From: Macrocystis pyrifera
Taxonomy: Eukaryota > Sar > Phaeophyceae > Laminariales > Laminariaceae
Length of the DNA stretch: 64,000 nucleotides
Assembly: GCA_031763025.1 (NCBI GenBank)
Contig: JASSKH010000010.1
Span: 12,231,427 to 12,295,426, forward strand
Reading direction: 5' to 3'
Shown here: piece by piece, positions 1-12,884 of the stretch
How positions within the stretch are numbered: position 1 is the stretch's first letter
How the letters are laid out: every line of letters begins with the position of its first letter
Notes under the pieces: generated by a model
Database searches by the model: none
Told to the model about the DNA's origin: nothing
The model's input: the letters and a program-made list of their open reading frames with translations, nothing else
Made by a program: the position numbers and the translations under genes

Positions 1-20
1 GAAATTCCCCCCCCCCCCCC

Positions 21-128
21 TGCAATGTCTGCCTGGTCGGTAAAAAACCGGTATGCTCCGTTCCGGCATGGTAGGGATGAGAGGGTCTCATGATCATACG
101 ACTACGCCCATTGCATGATTTCGAGTAC
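21..128 (+). repeat. SINE-B, 5'-truncated copy between C tracts
   Basis: Shares the 3' half of the SINE-B consensus seen at 2463, 4409, 8442 and 17033 (hairpin around GTCGG...CCGAC, then CATACGACTACG...GAGTAC). It is preceded directly by a poly-C run and followed by C-rich sequence. Confidence 0.8.
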
Positions 129-287
129 ATCCCCCCTCCCGAAGACCGTTTGAAAACCTACTGTAGACCTCCACCGTGCCCTTAGCGCCCCACCCCCTCC
201 TCGCCGGAAACCCTTTGAATTCCTGGACTTCCGCCGTGCGCCGCTTCCCCCCCCCCCCATCCCCCATCCCCACCCCGGCGCCTGTAG

Positions 288-452
288 AATATCGCGGACG
301 AGCGGGCGAGCCGTCTGATCGACCGAGATCTGATGAAAACTTCGCTCTCCATGCTCAGCGGTCTGGGGGTGGACGGGGTGGCGGTGTACGAGGAAGACTT
401 CGAGCACGAGTTCTTGGCGACGACTCGCGCGTTTTACAGAGCGGAGAGCCAG
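288..452 (+). CDS. CUL3: CUL3 exon: cullin repeat helices with VYEEDFE
   Basis: 55 codons, phase 0 at both ends. A TAG acceptor precedes base 288 and the donor GTGGCT follows base 452. It encodes the RASRLIDRDLMK...GVAVYEEDFEHEFL stretch of the N-terminal cullin repeats, matching the region after the second repeat in animal and plant CUL3. Confidence 0.9.
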
Positions 453-3400
453 GTGGCTTAGGGGTCGGGTGGGAGGGGGGGGCGGGGGGGGTACTCACTG
501 TCATGCGTAGCCGTAGTCGTATGACGACAGTGGGTGGGAGGGAAGGGGGAGGGGGGAGGGGGGTGTTCCGTCCCCTCCTTCTAGTTTTTTTTTTTTTTTT
601 TTTTTCCGTTTTGACAGTTTGCGACCGCGGTTGAGATTTTCTGCTCCTTGCCCGGAAACGGGCTTCCGTTCAACCTTGGCGACGGTTGTTTGTTTTCGTG
701 TCCCGCTCACCCAACCGTTGTGCATACCGTATTGCCAGTATTGTCAGTGGTTGTTTTTGCAGGCGTTTTTTTATTTCGGACTTGTTCCCCCTCCCTCGTG
801 CTCCCGCCGCCGCCGCCTCGCTCTTTCGGTGGTCGTGATTTACATTCGTAACTGAATTGGCGCCGGTATCGTACACCTGGCCCACTTGGACGGATGCTGC
901 TTGTTCTGGCGCTCGGCAGGAGTTCATTGCGAGGAATACGTGCCCGGCCTACATGAAGAAGGCGGAGGTGGGCCCAATTAACGCCATATATGCTCCCAAA
1001 AATTATATCGTTACGGGGGACCATAGTAAATAGGATCTACGGTACACACAAAAAAACTATTACGTATGTATTTCCTTTTTCGGGGGACCTTATAGTAAAT
1101 AGGACCTACCGCGCACACAAAAACCCATATATTGCCATATTTTTTACTACCAATATGTGGTCTTATTTACTCGATAAGGTCCCTCGTAATAATAGTTTTT
1201 TTTTTTTTTTTTTTTTCCTCCTCGAGTAGTTTTTGTTTGTTCTTTTCGCCCAAGTGTTCGGGTGGGGGACTAACTAACGCTACGTATGCTGTCATTTTTT
1301 TTAATTTTTTTTTTTTTTTTTTTTTTTCGCTTTACGAATACGGTAGTAGTATTAATGTGTTTTTTTTTTTCTCGGCATTTATCTGTCGCCTTACTGTTTC
1401 CCGATTTTGCTGTGTTGTTGCTACATGGCATGTACGTATTTGCTACCTGGTACTGTGTGGTATTGTGTGGCATTTTTTTGGCACGCACTTGTTTTTTGTA
1501 TCGCCGTTTTTTTTTTTTTCATGTTTGCTTTGCGCCGTCCGCTGCTGGGGTTTTGTATCTCGTGCTTCGCGTCTCGTTTGCACGTGTTGCTTGCTGCATT
1601 CTGGCATATCGCGACGAAGTTATACGTGAAAATTTGGACGACCGAAACACCCCCCCGTTTTTTTTTTTTTTTTTTTCAACAGGACCGACTTGGGGAGGAA
1701 GCGGCGCGAAGCATCAGCTACTTGGCTACGGGGACCGAGCCTAAGCTGAAGCACATCGTGGAGACGGTGAGCGTCTGTTTGCTTGCTTGCCTGCCTGCCT
1801 GCCTGCCTGCTTTATGTAGTTCCGTGTCGTAGTTATTAATACGTGGAACGGTGAGTTCGACCGACCGACTGAGCAGTCGGTACGAAGCTTTGCAAAAGGT
1901 GAGCGATACGCCGGCTGTGTTTTGTTTTTACATCCCTCGTGATTTTTTCTTCTCAGCCTTCTTAAGAGCAATTCTAGCGACGATTACAGCTTACGGCACC
2001 AGCCACATATGGAGCTGAAGCAACAAAAAAGCCGCTGCTAACAATTGTATTGGGGGTTAAGGTTCTACCTCTTGCTGGCTCCTTTTTCCTCTCTCTCCTT
2101 CTTTTCTCTTTCTCTCTTCTGTTCTGTTCTTTTTTCTTCTTCTTCTTTTTCTTTTTTTTCTTTTCCTTTTTTTTCTCTTACTGTTTCCCCCCCTCTCTCT
2201 TGAGTGTATCGTTGCTGCTCTGGCAAGTAGGTGGACAGTAAGCAAGTAAGCCGCAGCTGCTTGCGGCGCTCTCTGTTTTCTCTGCGTTACGGATGTGTCG
2301 CGCGTTCTCTCGAAGAACGTGTCACATCATCATCGACGAACCCCCTTATGATACTACTTGTATCGTACGCGTTTTTCCTTTGAGCGTTACAAACGGTCTC
2401 AAGATGTGGGGACAGTAGTGTCATGCAATAGTCAACCATGAAAAAGTAGAACACACACACCGCCCTTCATGCGACTCGCCGGACATCTCACGCCGCTTCG
2501 CGCTTGGTGCAAGCGATGTCTGCCTGGTCGGTGAAAACCCGACATGCTCCGTCCCGGCATTGTAGGGATGCGAGAGGGTCTTATGGCCATACGACTACGG
2601 CCATGCATGAGATCGAGTACATGTCTCCTATCGAGTACACCCCCACCTCCGCGCGCCCGGGCCTAGTCCTGCTTTCCTCGAACTCCGTTTCCTTTGGAGA
2701 AAACCCAGTCGTAGACACGAGTCCGTGGGAGCATTTCGAATGTCGAACACGTTACATACCGGGCTTGGTGCCTATGCAGCGGTTTCAAGGTTAGGGTAAG
2801 CCTTTTAACTTTACCCCCCCCCCCACACTCCCCGCCTCACTGCAGATGACGGCAGCTTAAAAAACCCCAAGATGCTGAAGTACGACTAGTAGTACAGTAC
2901 TAAGAGCAGAACTGGGAATGCACGCACCGAAGACAAACAGAGACACGAGAAAGTTGAAATGGCAATATAAAGTAAGGAACATGCCCAAAACGAGGTTGCC
3001 AGCCATAGTTGATGGAGCTGTATTGGAGGAAGTAGCTAAAGGTCGAGCTGGAATAAGGTGGGATGGCGTAGTTGAGAAAGTGTGGAAGGGTATAGGGGGA
3101 AACCAAGAAGAGGTGGTGTCTGCCGGGAAGTTTGGGAGGTGCAAGGCAGAAGTAGAAGAAAGGATAGAAATAAGGGAAAGGCTAGCGCTAAGAAACAAGG
3201 TGGAATCGGAAAAACACTTGGGAGATATACGGGGGATTGAGGGAAGGAATAGGAATAAAAACGTACTTGCACGGCCCGATGGACTTCGCGAAAACGCTGG
3301 AACTGCGATATCGTGAGGTGACCTGGACCTGCCAGAAAGAAGAAAGAGGTATACCAGTAGCTGGGGAGGAGGAGGAGGAGGAGGAGGAGGAGGAGGTAGA

Positions 3401-3792
3401 CGCACAGATTTGCCCGTGTGACAAAGAAATAGAGAGTAGAACTCACATAGTAGGAGAATGTGAAATATACAAGGAGGAACGGGATGTGTTAGAAAAGGAG
3501 ATGAGGGAAATAGACGAATGTGACATGGAGGAGTTTGATACACTAGGTAGCAGCGAGAAAACGATCGCTATCCTAGGAGATAGATGGTGGCCACAGGCGG
3601 CCAAACAGGAAGGGGATAAGATCAGCGAAAAGTTTCTATGTAATACACGGAAACAACGTGATGAGCGCCCAATTGTTGGAGGTGTTTTATTAGGAGTAGG
3701 AACGGTGCTCCGTCTCGAAAGGGATGCGTGGTCAATGGTCGAATGACTAAGGCAAGCAACAAATGAGTACGCCCCCCCCCCCCCCCCCCCCC

Positions 3793-3843
<51 letters not shown>

Positions 3844-3902
3844 ACGTCTCGAAAGGGATGCGTGGTCAATGGTCAAATGACTGAGGCATGCAACAAATGA
3901 GT

Positions 3903-3936
<34 letters not shown>

Positions 3937-6147
3937 ACCCCCCCCCCCCCCCCAAAAAAAAAAACGAAACAACTCCAAAAAAAGTATACATATGTGGTGT
4001 ATGACCCGTGACATTCTTCCACAGGTGTGATCATGTCTTGAAATATTTGCGTCCTATTCTTTCGTGTGTGGAAGGTGGTTGTATGTATGCCCCCCCCCCC
4101 CCCCCCCCCCCTCCATTATATATATTATATATGGGTTGGGTTGGCGTCGGTTGGCAACGACACTGTAAAAAACATGCCGCTCACTACGTGAGCTAGACAT
4201 CCAGGGTACCGTTTTTTTTTTTTTTTTTTTTTTGGCGGTCGCCCACAGCTGGTTGTCGAGTGAGATAATTTGTACGAAGTAAAGAACCTTTGCTCTGCGC
4301 AAGGGAATTGATGGTATCACGTAGTGTTGAAGGTAAGGCACCCAAGAGGCAGTTACATAGTACTCCCATTGCTGTCTCTGGAAGTGGCTACACCGGAAAT
4401 TAAACTAACTCATTGAAGCTGTCATCCATATGCAAACCCGCCTCACAAGCGGTTCTTAGTAGGATACAGCTCACCCTTCATGCGACTCGCCGGACACCTC
4501 ACGGCGCTTCGCGCTTGGTGCAAGCAATGCCTGCCTGGTCGGTGAAAACCCGACGTGCTCCGTCCCGGCATTGTAGGGATGCGAGGGTCTATGGTCATAC
4601 GACTACGGCCATGCATGAGATCGAGTACATATCTCCTATCGAGTACACCCCCCCCCCCCCCCCCCCTCCCGCAATCATGCTCTCCTCTGGCTCCTCTCGG
4701 TGTTTGATGTATCTACGTGTGGGGATGGTGGCTGCGTGTTCTGCGAGTTTCTTTGTTTCCGACCTGGGCCCTAGGCGTGTTTTTCTTGTTTTTTGTTTTT
4801 TTCCTGTTCGCGTTCATATTTCACACCCCGACCCGCCAGCACACGAGCTTGTTCGTCACCGGTTTGTTTGTCTTAGTAGTTAGTTACACCGCTCCTCCCA
4901 CAGACCGACTGGCGGGCGGACCAAGCATCATTTTTTTTTTTCCTCCCTTTTTTTGTAACGCTATACTTCATTTATGTACGTACCTTCAGTACATACATGC
5001 ATATATGCCGGTCCACGAGTGTGCACCATTTTTTTTTTTTTTTGTTTCTTGTTCCTTGTCGAGAAATATATGCTCCGTATGTACACGGCGGTGTGTACAC
5101 TTGTTTGTTTTTCATGCCGGCCCTTTTTTTTGGGAGCGTCGTGTTTTTTTTTTCCCCCATGTTTTCGTCGCGTTCATGTCTTCTCTTTTCTTTTTCTCTC
5201 TCTCTCTCGTCTGTTGTTGACCTCTCGGCAGGAGCTTATCCTTAACCACGCGAAGGTTTTGGTGGAGATGGAGAACTCCGGGTGCAAGTCTATGTTTCGG
5301 GACGACAAGGTGGATTTTTTATTTTATTTTTTTTGTGGTTGTGGCACGTACCTGGTGCTAGTTTTTGCTGGGTTTTTAACATATTTTATTATAGAACAAG
5401 CATATTGGCGGCAGCCGCCGGCGCTGGTTCGTTTTCTTCAACTTTTTTTTTTTTGTATTTTTCAGGTTTATTCGCTTTTTTTTGCCTTTTTTGTTTTTCT
5501 CGTCCGTTTATTGTGTACTGGTATTGTGTTGTGTTGTGTTGTGTTGTGTTGTGTTGTGAGTGTGCGCATTTGTTTCGTTTGTTGAGTTTTGGACGATTTT
5601 TACTCGATTTCACGTGTCTTACGAAGGGGCTGGCTGGTTCGATACTGGCGCTGTTTCGTTTGGTTTCGGAAGGAGGAGAGCGATGGAGTGAGGATAGTGT
5701 TGACGGTCGGCAAAGGGGTTGGGTAGAGATGAAGTTGAAAATCGAGAAATAGAAAAGTCCGAATCGAAATCGATAAAAATGAAACGTCTCAACCCTATAC
5801 GAAAATGAAGTCGAACAAATCGTAACGTCGAAAACGAAATCGAAAAAATGGAAAAGTCGAAAACGGAAGCGAAAGTAAAGAGTCAGAGTGTGACTCGTTC
5901 TTTTTTCTTTTCATCTTTCTTCGCAGATCGAGGACCTTCGGCGAATGTACGATCTCTTTTCGCGCGTGCCGACGACCCTGGACGAGCTGCGACGGTCGAT
6001 GTGCGAGTTCGTCAAGGATACGGGGAAGGCGCTCGTCGCCGATCAGGCAAGCTACTCTATTCCCGATCGCGCGCGCACTTGAGACGTCGCAACATTGGTA
6101 TGTGTGTGTGTGTGGTGTGCCCTTCCCACCACCGCATTATTTTCATG

Positions 6148-6196
<49 letters not shown>

Positions 6197-6557
6197 CCCC
6201 TCCGGCGGACCGGTGATGTAAATTTTTTTTCATCCTCCGGCGGATTGGTGATGATGCCTGGTACTAATTTTTTTGTCCTCCGGCTGATTGATTGATAAAA
6301 ATAAAGCTTGGATTGAGCTCACCACACTCCCACACGAAAAAAACACGGTTCGTGTGTCTGGTCTAGCCCGTCGCCGCCTCCATAGCAGTGGCAGAACAAG
6401 CTGCTGCTGTGTACGTACCTGGGGCGCGTGAGTATGTTCAACCCCACCGGATCCCGAGAGAATCAGGAGCGGTGGAGATGTAGTCACCCGCGGGGAGTCG
6501 TCTTCTCCGGGTGGTGGGAGACTTGCGCAACCCCTTACCCACGGACGAACATACCTC

Positions 6558-6609
<52 letters not shown>

Positions 6610-9600
6610 GGGGGGTAGCAACACTGGAGTGCTTTGCTGGTGTCGACTCCACGATCGCGATCGCAACGCTACCGCTTCTCCCATTTTTTTTTTTTTTTTT
6701 TTTTCTGTTGGGAGGGAAGTACCGCTGTGAATGAAGCACCGGGCGTGGTTGCCGGTTGGTTGGTGTTGTTGTTGTAGGTGCTTGGGTGTTTCACCGTGGG
6801 TGTGTCCTCGGTGGCTGTTTCGTTGCGCGTTGTGTGTGTGTTGTGTCGGTGTATCTCGTGTGCGTCGCGAGCTTCGTGTCTTGTGTATGTGTTGCTGTCG
6901 GCGGTGGGGGTTGTTGGCGCTGTTGAATATTTCTGTCCGCTGTTGTGGGTTGTTTGTGTGCGTCACAGGGCGCGTCTTGTACCGAGCGTCTCGCGCGTGT
7001 GCCGCGCATGTCTCGCCTGGATTGTTCTCGCTGCCGTTGTCGTGTTTGTTATCGTCGTTGTTGTTCATGTTGATGTTGATGTTGGTATGATTTTGCTGAC
7101 CGTTGTTGTTGCTGGTGCTGGTGCTGGTGCTGGTGCTGCTATTGTTGCATGTTCCCATTTGCGTATGCTGCGTCCGTCGCGGCCTTGCAGGAGAGTGCGA
7201 AGGATCCGGTGGCGTTTGTTCAGGGGCTGCTGAACCTCAGAGACAAGTACGACTGCATCGTCAATGACGCCTTTAGGGCAGAGAAGCGCTCTCAAAAGCG
7301 CCTCAAGGAGGTCGGTGGGCGTTTGCTTTGGTTCGCGTTGCTTTGCTTTGGTTCGCGTTGCTTTGCTTTGCTTTGCTTTGCTTTGCTTTGCTTTGCGTTG
7401 CGTTGCGTTGCGTTGCGTTGCGTTGCGTTGCGTTGCGTTGCTTTGCGTTGCGTTGCTTTGCTTTGCTTTGCTTTGCTTTGCTTTGCTTCTTCGCTTTGCG
7501 TTGCTTTGCTATGCTTCGTTTCCCGTTGCTCTGCGTTCCGTGCTTTGCCTCGCGTTGCCTTTTTTGTTTTCGTTCGTCGCCTCGCTGGTTCGTCGCTCCC
7601 TCTCCTGTTTTCTCTTTTTTCTTTCTCTTCATTCCTCATTCTCTCCTTTCAAAACCGTCTCTGCTTTGTCTTTTCTCCTTCTCTCGCTCTCTCTTTTTCC
7701 AACCGTCTATGTTCTGCCTTCCTCCTCTCTATCCCTTCCGCTGCAGTCTTTCGAAGACTTTATCAACACGGATTCCCGGTGTGCATCGTACCTCGCAACG
7801 TACATCGACGACCTCCTCAAATCGGGACTGCGAGGGATGGCAGAAGACCAGGTCTGAATCGCCGTGATCTTTCTTGTCTTTTTTTTCTGCTGCCACTATT
7901 TATTTATTTTTCGCGTGGAACTGCACGGCGGTGGCAATTTTTGTTTTTCTTCGTCGTTTACCATCGCCGATGACATCTTAACCTTTGTCTACGGCAAAAT
8001 ATAGTCCATTGTATTTCCAAGTGATTTGTGCCAAAAAATGTAGGCGTAATTCTAAAAAGGTTGGAGTTGAGCCGCCTGATGTACAAAGCACCTGGTATTA
8101 ATAGTGTGGCATCATATACCTGGTACGTATCGGTTCGAATTGAGACTATTACGGGGGTCCATAGTTAATAGGACCTATGGTATACATAAAAACCTATATA
8201 TTTACCTATTTTTACTAACAAAATTTGGCCCCGTTAACTATGGACCCCCGTAATAGCAGTAAGTTTCTACTACTATGTAATATACGGAAACAACGTAATG
8301 AACGCCCAACTGTTGGAGGTGTGTCTACTAGGAGTAGGAACATTGATTCGTCTCGAAAGGGATGCGCGGTCATTGGTCAAATGACTAAGGCAAGCAACAG
8401 ATGAGTACCCTCCCCCCCCCCCCTCCCCCGTCCCTTCGAATCAATTCATTGATGCTGTCATCCATATGCAAGATAACCCGCCTCTAAAGCGGTTCTTAGT
8501 AGGATGCAGCTCACCCTTCATGCGACTCGCTCAACACCTCACGGCGCTTCACGCTGGGTGCAAGCAATGTCTGCCTGGTAGTCGGTGAAAACCCGACGCT
8601 CTCCGTCCCGGCAGTGTAGGGATGCGAGGGTCTATGGTCATACGACTACGGCCATGCATGATAATGAGTACCCCCCCCCCCCCCCCCCCCCCCCCCCTTC
8701 CCCTCCCCTCCCCTCCCCTCCTCCGTTTCACGGCGGACGTGATCAATCGATCACCCGAGAGCAGGCAGAAACGATGCTGGAGAAGGTGATAGTCATCTTC
8801 AGATACCTCCAAGATAAGGATGTGTTCGAGAACTTCTACAAGACGCACCTCTCCAAGAGGCTGCTGGGCGGCAGGAGCGTCAGTGACGAGGTGCGCCGGG
8901 GGGGGAGGGAGTTGAGGTCCAGAATTTCGCTGGTTTCCAGGGGAGGCGGTGTGCAGGAGGGTGTGTGTGTGTGCTCATGTCATATGCATGGCCGTAGTCG
9001 TAGAATCATTGCCCCTCGCACCCCTGCAATGCCGGCGCAGAGCACGTCAGGTTTGCACCCACCAGGCAGGCATTGCTTGCACCGAGCGCGATGCGCTGTG
9101 AGGTGTTGGGCGAGTGGAGGCGGAGGCGGGGGGGGGGGGGGGGGGGGGNNNNNNNNNNNNNNNNNNNNNNNNNNNNNNNNNNNNNNNNNNNNNNNNNNNN
9201 NNNNNNNNNNNNNNNNNNNNNNNNNNNNNNNNNNNNNNNNNNNNNNNNTCGGCCGGTCGGATGGAGGGCAAGCTGCGTGCTCTACTAAGAACCGCTTGTG
9301 AGGCTGACTTTCTTTTGCTTATGGACGACAGCTTTCGAAATTATTGATTGGTTTCCCGGTGTTGGGGTGAGTGTACTGGGGGAGAGGGGGGGGGGGGGGG
9401 TAAGCGAAGCATACGGTAACAAAGATAGTGTAAAGGGGGCCTCGGTCGGATCCCCTTGTCTGAACGCCTCCTCTTCTCTAAAACCGGTACCAGGTATTGG
9501 CTACTCTGGACGGGAATATAAGGCCCCGTTCGTCTTCATATTAATGTCTTAAGTGCTCATTTGTTTTCCGCAAAGTGTGGTGTTCACTGCTTGAAAAAAG

Positions 9601-9956
9601 TTACGCACCTCGGAGCGATCGCTTGTTGTGGCGTGTCGTACGACTCGTTGCTGCGTTCTGACGAGCAGGGGCGAAAAGTGACGTGGCACACATCCCAGGG
9701 AACGGCGGACCTGAAGTCCACCTTCGGGGCCAGCCGGCACGACCTCAACGTGTCGACGTACCAGATGTGCGTCCTCCTCCTCTTCAACGCAGCCGACACT
9801 CTGTCCTACGCTGACATCCAGGACGCCACGCAGGTGATGATGCTTGCGTGTTCTTTGGCTTGGCTGTCACACCACCATGGTGGGGCAGGAGAAGGGGGGG
9901 GTCTTGCGGGGTGACACTTTGTATTGTTGTCGAGCAACGGTGGGAAAGGCAAAAGG

Positions 9957-9994
<38 letters not shown>

Positions 9995-12851
9995 GCACGA
10001 CGTCACCAAATGATGCCATTGGCGAAGGGCGAGGGGGGTTGCCGGGTAGTGATCGGTACTGTCCTCCGTCCTTGTTTTTCATGTCGTCATTGTTGATTTT
10101 GCTTGTGGTGGCGGCGGTAGTGTTGTTGGTGCTCTTGATGCTGACGATAATGCTGCCGTCTTCTTGCGCGATGAGTGACGGAAAGCACGCCTCTGGTTTT
10201 CCATATCACGAGGCATGCTTTTATCGGTGCGCATATTTTGTGTGACCATGACCATCTCTGCTCCATTTGTTTTCTTGCTGACCCCCCTTCCCCCCTCCCG
10301 CCCACCCACCCGCGCTGTCTCCCCCCCCCCCCCGTACTGTGTTTTTTTTGTCGGGTTTCCTGTGTTTGCCGTGGGCGTGCGCAGATAGGGGATTCTGATT
10401 TGAAGCGACACTTGATATCGCTGTGCACGCCCAAGTTCCGCATCTTACGGAAATCTAGCAAGGTGAACGAAGGGTTGAGTTACTGTAGGGCGGGTTTATT
10501 TATTTTTTTTTCAACGTATTGCCTGGTACACGCGTTCATGTTGCATGACAGCCCGCACTACGATGAAGTGCGTTACTATGACTCTGGGCGGGAATAGAAA
10601 GGGCCATTTATGCAGTAAGGTGAAGACCAAGCGGTCCTTACATTTGCGGCGAGAGTGGTGCCTTGTGCTGTCGACTGCACGGTATGAACGGCGTTGGTAC
10701 GTACGTACCTGGTACGTAACGATGATGGTTGCTCACTTTTTGTTCTCTACCGGTGTACACTGCCTTTTTTGTTTTATTTGATGTGTTTGCTGTTTGGTTT
10801 CCAGTTTTTTTTTTTTTTTTTTTCTCCTTTTTTTTTTTTTACAAAAAATCACTTCTTTTCTTTTTTTCTTGCTCTTGTTTTTCCTTTTATGTGTATGTTC
10901 GTTCTCTTTAAATGCCGCTATCTTCATTCAGGATTCGTTGTTGCTGTTGTTGTTTTGGCTGCTGCTGCTGCTGCTGCTGCTGCTGTGTTGTTGATGTAGT
11001 TTTAGTTGGTTTGTTCGGTACCAGGAATTTTTTACCATCGCTTATTCTTTCCAGCTCTCTGGCCCAAAAAAAAGCCGTGTTGACAGGTGTCTTGCCTCCT
11101 CCCCCCACGGTACCTATATGCCTTCATTTTTATGGCGCAGAGGGAGGGTCTCGCGTTTCCCCACTGCTCGTCGAATTTTCATCGAATTTCGCTATTACGG
11201 GGGGGGGTACATAGTTAACGGGACCTATGGTGTACATAAAAACCTATATATTTAGGTATTTTTACCAACAATATTTTGGTCCTGTTTACTATCTAAGGTC
11301 CCCCGTAATAGCTCACACTCTCGCGCGTTCCGCGACGATAAATTGGAACATGGAAGCATTTTTTTTTTTTTTTTTAGCGAACACGCCGGGATTTAAACCC
11401 CGACCTTCTTACGCTGCCAGGTACGTGCGTGGTGGGGGTTCGAGGTTAGCCACCAGACCAGACCGCGGGGGCGGCCGATGTTGCTGCTGGTGTTGATGTT
11501 CTTCATTGTTGCTGATGTTGACGTTGATTGCTCACCCGTGTTACGAGTACGATAGAGGTACGTAAGCACTTTTTCTGGCCTGGAACATTGTCTGACTGAT
11601 TGAGGCTCCTATTCAGCTGTGGGGAAAACGACTCGCCCTTCATCGCTGGAAAATCGTTTGTGTCTGTTTTCCCTTTCCTTTTCGATACACATCTACCTCT
11701 TAAGACATAACAGTATGATGTTGCTGAGACCTAGGTATGCCAATGGAAACGCAGAAACTTCCGTAAAAAAGTTTGAATTCCAAAGATGCCCGCCAGATTT
11801 TTTTCAGCAACAAAGCTTTCGGTTTGAACACGATTCTTTTAAACGGAAAAAAAAAAAAAAGTTCCAAAAACGTTTGGGAAAAGCCCGAAAAAAGCAACTA
11901 ATGTTCTGAGGCCGATTTTGGGCCAAGATCGGCTTCAGAAAAAACTCTCAGGCGGATGTTGGTTCGAAGCGGCGAGATCCCGAGTCACCCACAGACGTCG
12001 ATCGACAAACCAACGACTGTGTCGTGGAGTCTGAACGGAGTGCGCTCGTTAGGGGCTCCGACCCACACTAGGATCACCGTGTTCACACAATGGCGGGTGA
12101 TATGCGACGGGCTCTGGCCAGGCGTGTGATGAAATAGTGAGTGGCCGCTGATGTTCAGAAAACAGATGAAAAAAAATCTCGATCCGTGTTGGAAGGCAAA
12201 AAAAATAGTTTTTTTTTTTTTCAGGTTTGGGAGAGAAGACCGTAGGACGCCACGGGCAAGCAAGCTCTCGCCCCCTATAGACCCTGAATCCACCTGATAG
12301 CTCCGAGGCCGTCATCTACACTCGTTGGCCTTGCCCGGGATCAAGTGGGTTGGCCGTGGGCTGAGTCGTGTCAAGATCGAAGGTCTATCGTCGCACGAGC
12401 TGATTTTTATCAGCGTGTTGATGATTTGCAACGAGAAAAAAAAACAAACTTGAGCCGCCTGCAGCCGTTTCGAAAAAAACTACAGTACTAAAAAAAATTA
12501 AAACATCTTTCCCCCTTTTTTTTTTTTTTCCACATGGGCGGTACGAGAGTTATCTTCGGCTGTTTCTTGAAAGCAAATATTTTTGAAAGAAAACCCTTCA
12601 GACTTTCGCGTTCCCCATTGTCATAGAATCTCTCACCATACGCGCATCATACATGTCTACTGTATGACCGCTTTTTTGGGTGAGATGAGAGATGCCCTCA
12701 ACGGAGGATCCTCATGAATATGTTTCCGTTCGCCCGCTGTCACCGTAGCGTAGTCTGTTGTTGCTGCTGTTGTCGTTTTTGTCGTTTTCGTCGTCGTCGC
12801 CCATGCTTTCAATGATTTTTGCGTTTTCGCTAACGTTGACCTTACCGTCGA

Positions 12852-12884
<33 letters not shown>

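Larger units (their letters stand above)
1767..5231 (+). other. 3.5-kb CUL3 intron made mainly of retroposons
   Basis: Holds SINE-B copies (2463 and 4409), a LINE-A 3' part (about 2900-3770), a second LINE-A tail (3842-3904) and very long C tracts. It also has a CTGC-type microsatellite near 1785 and pyrimidine tracts near 2090-2190. No host exon was found. Confidence 0.7.

Noticed and set aside
7264-7973. Several long frames rich in CFALL or QSKAK repeats
   Set aside because: They are translations of the TTTGC/GTTGC pentamer array in a CUL3 intron.
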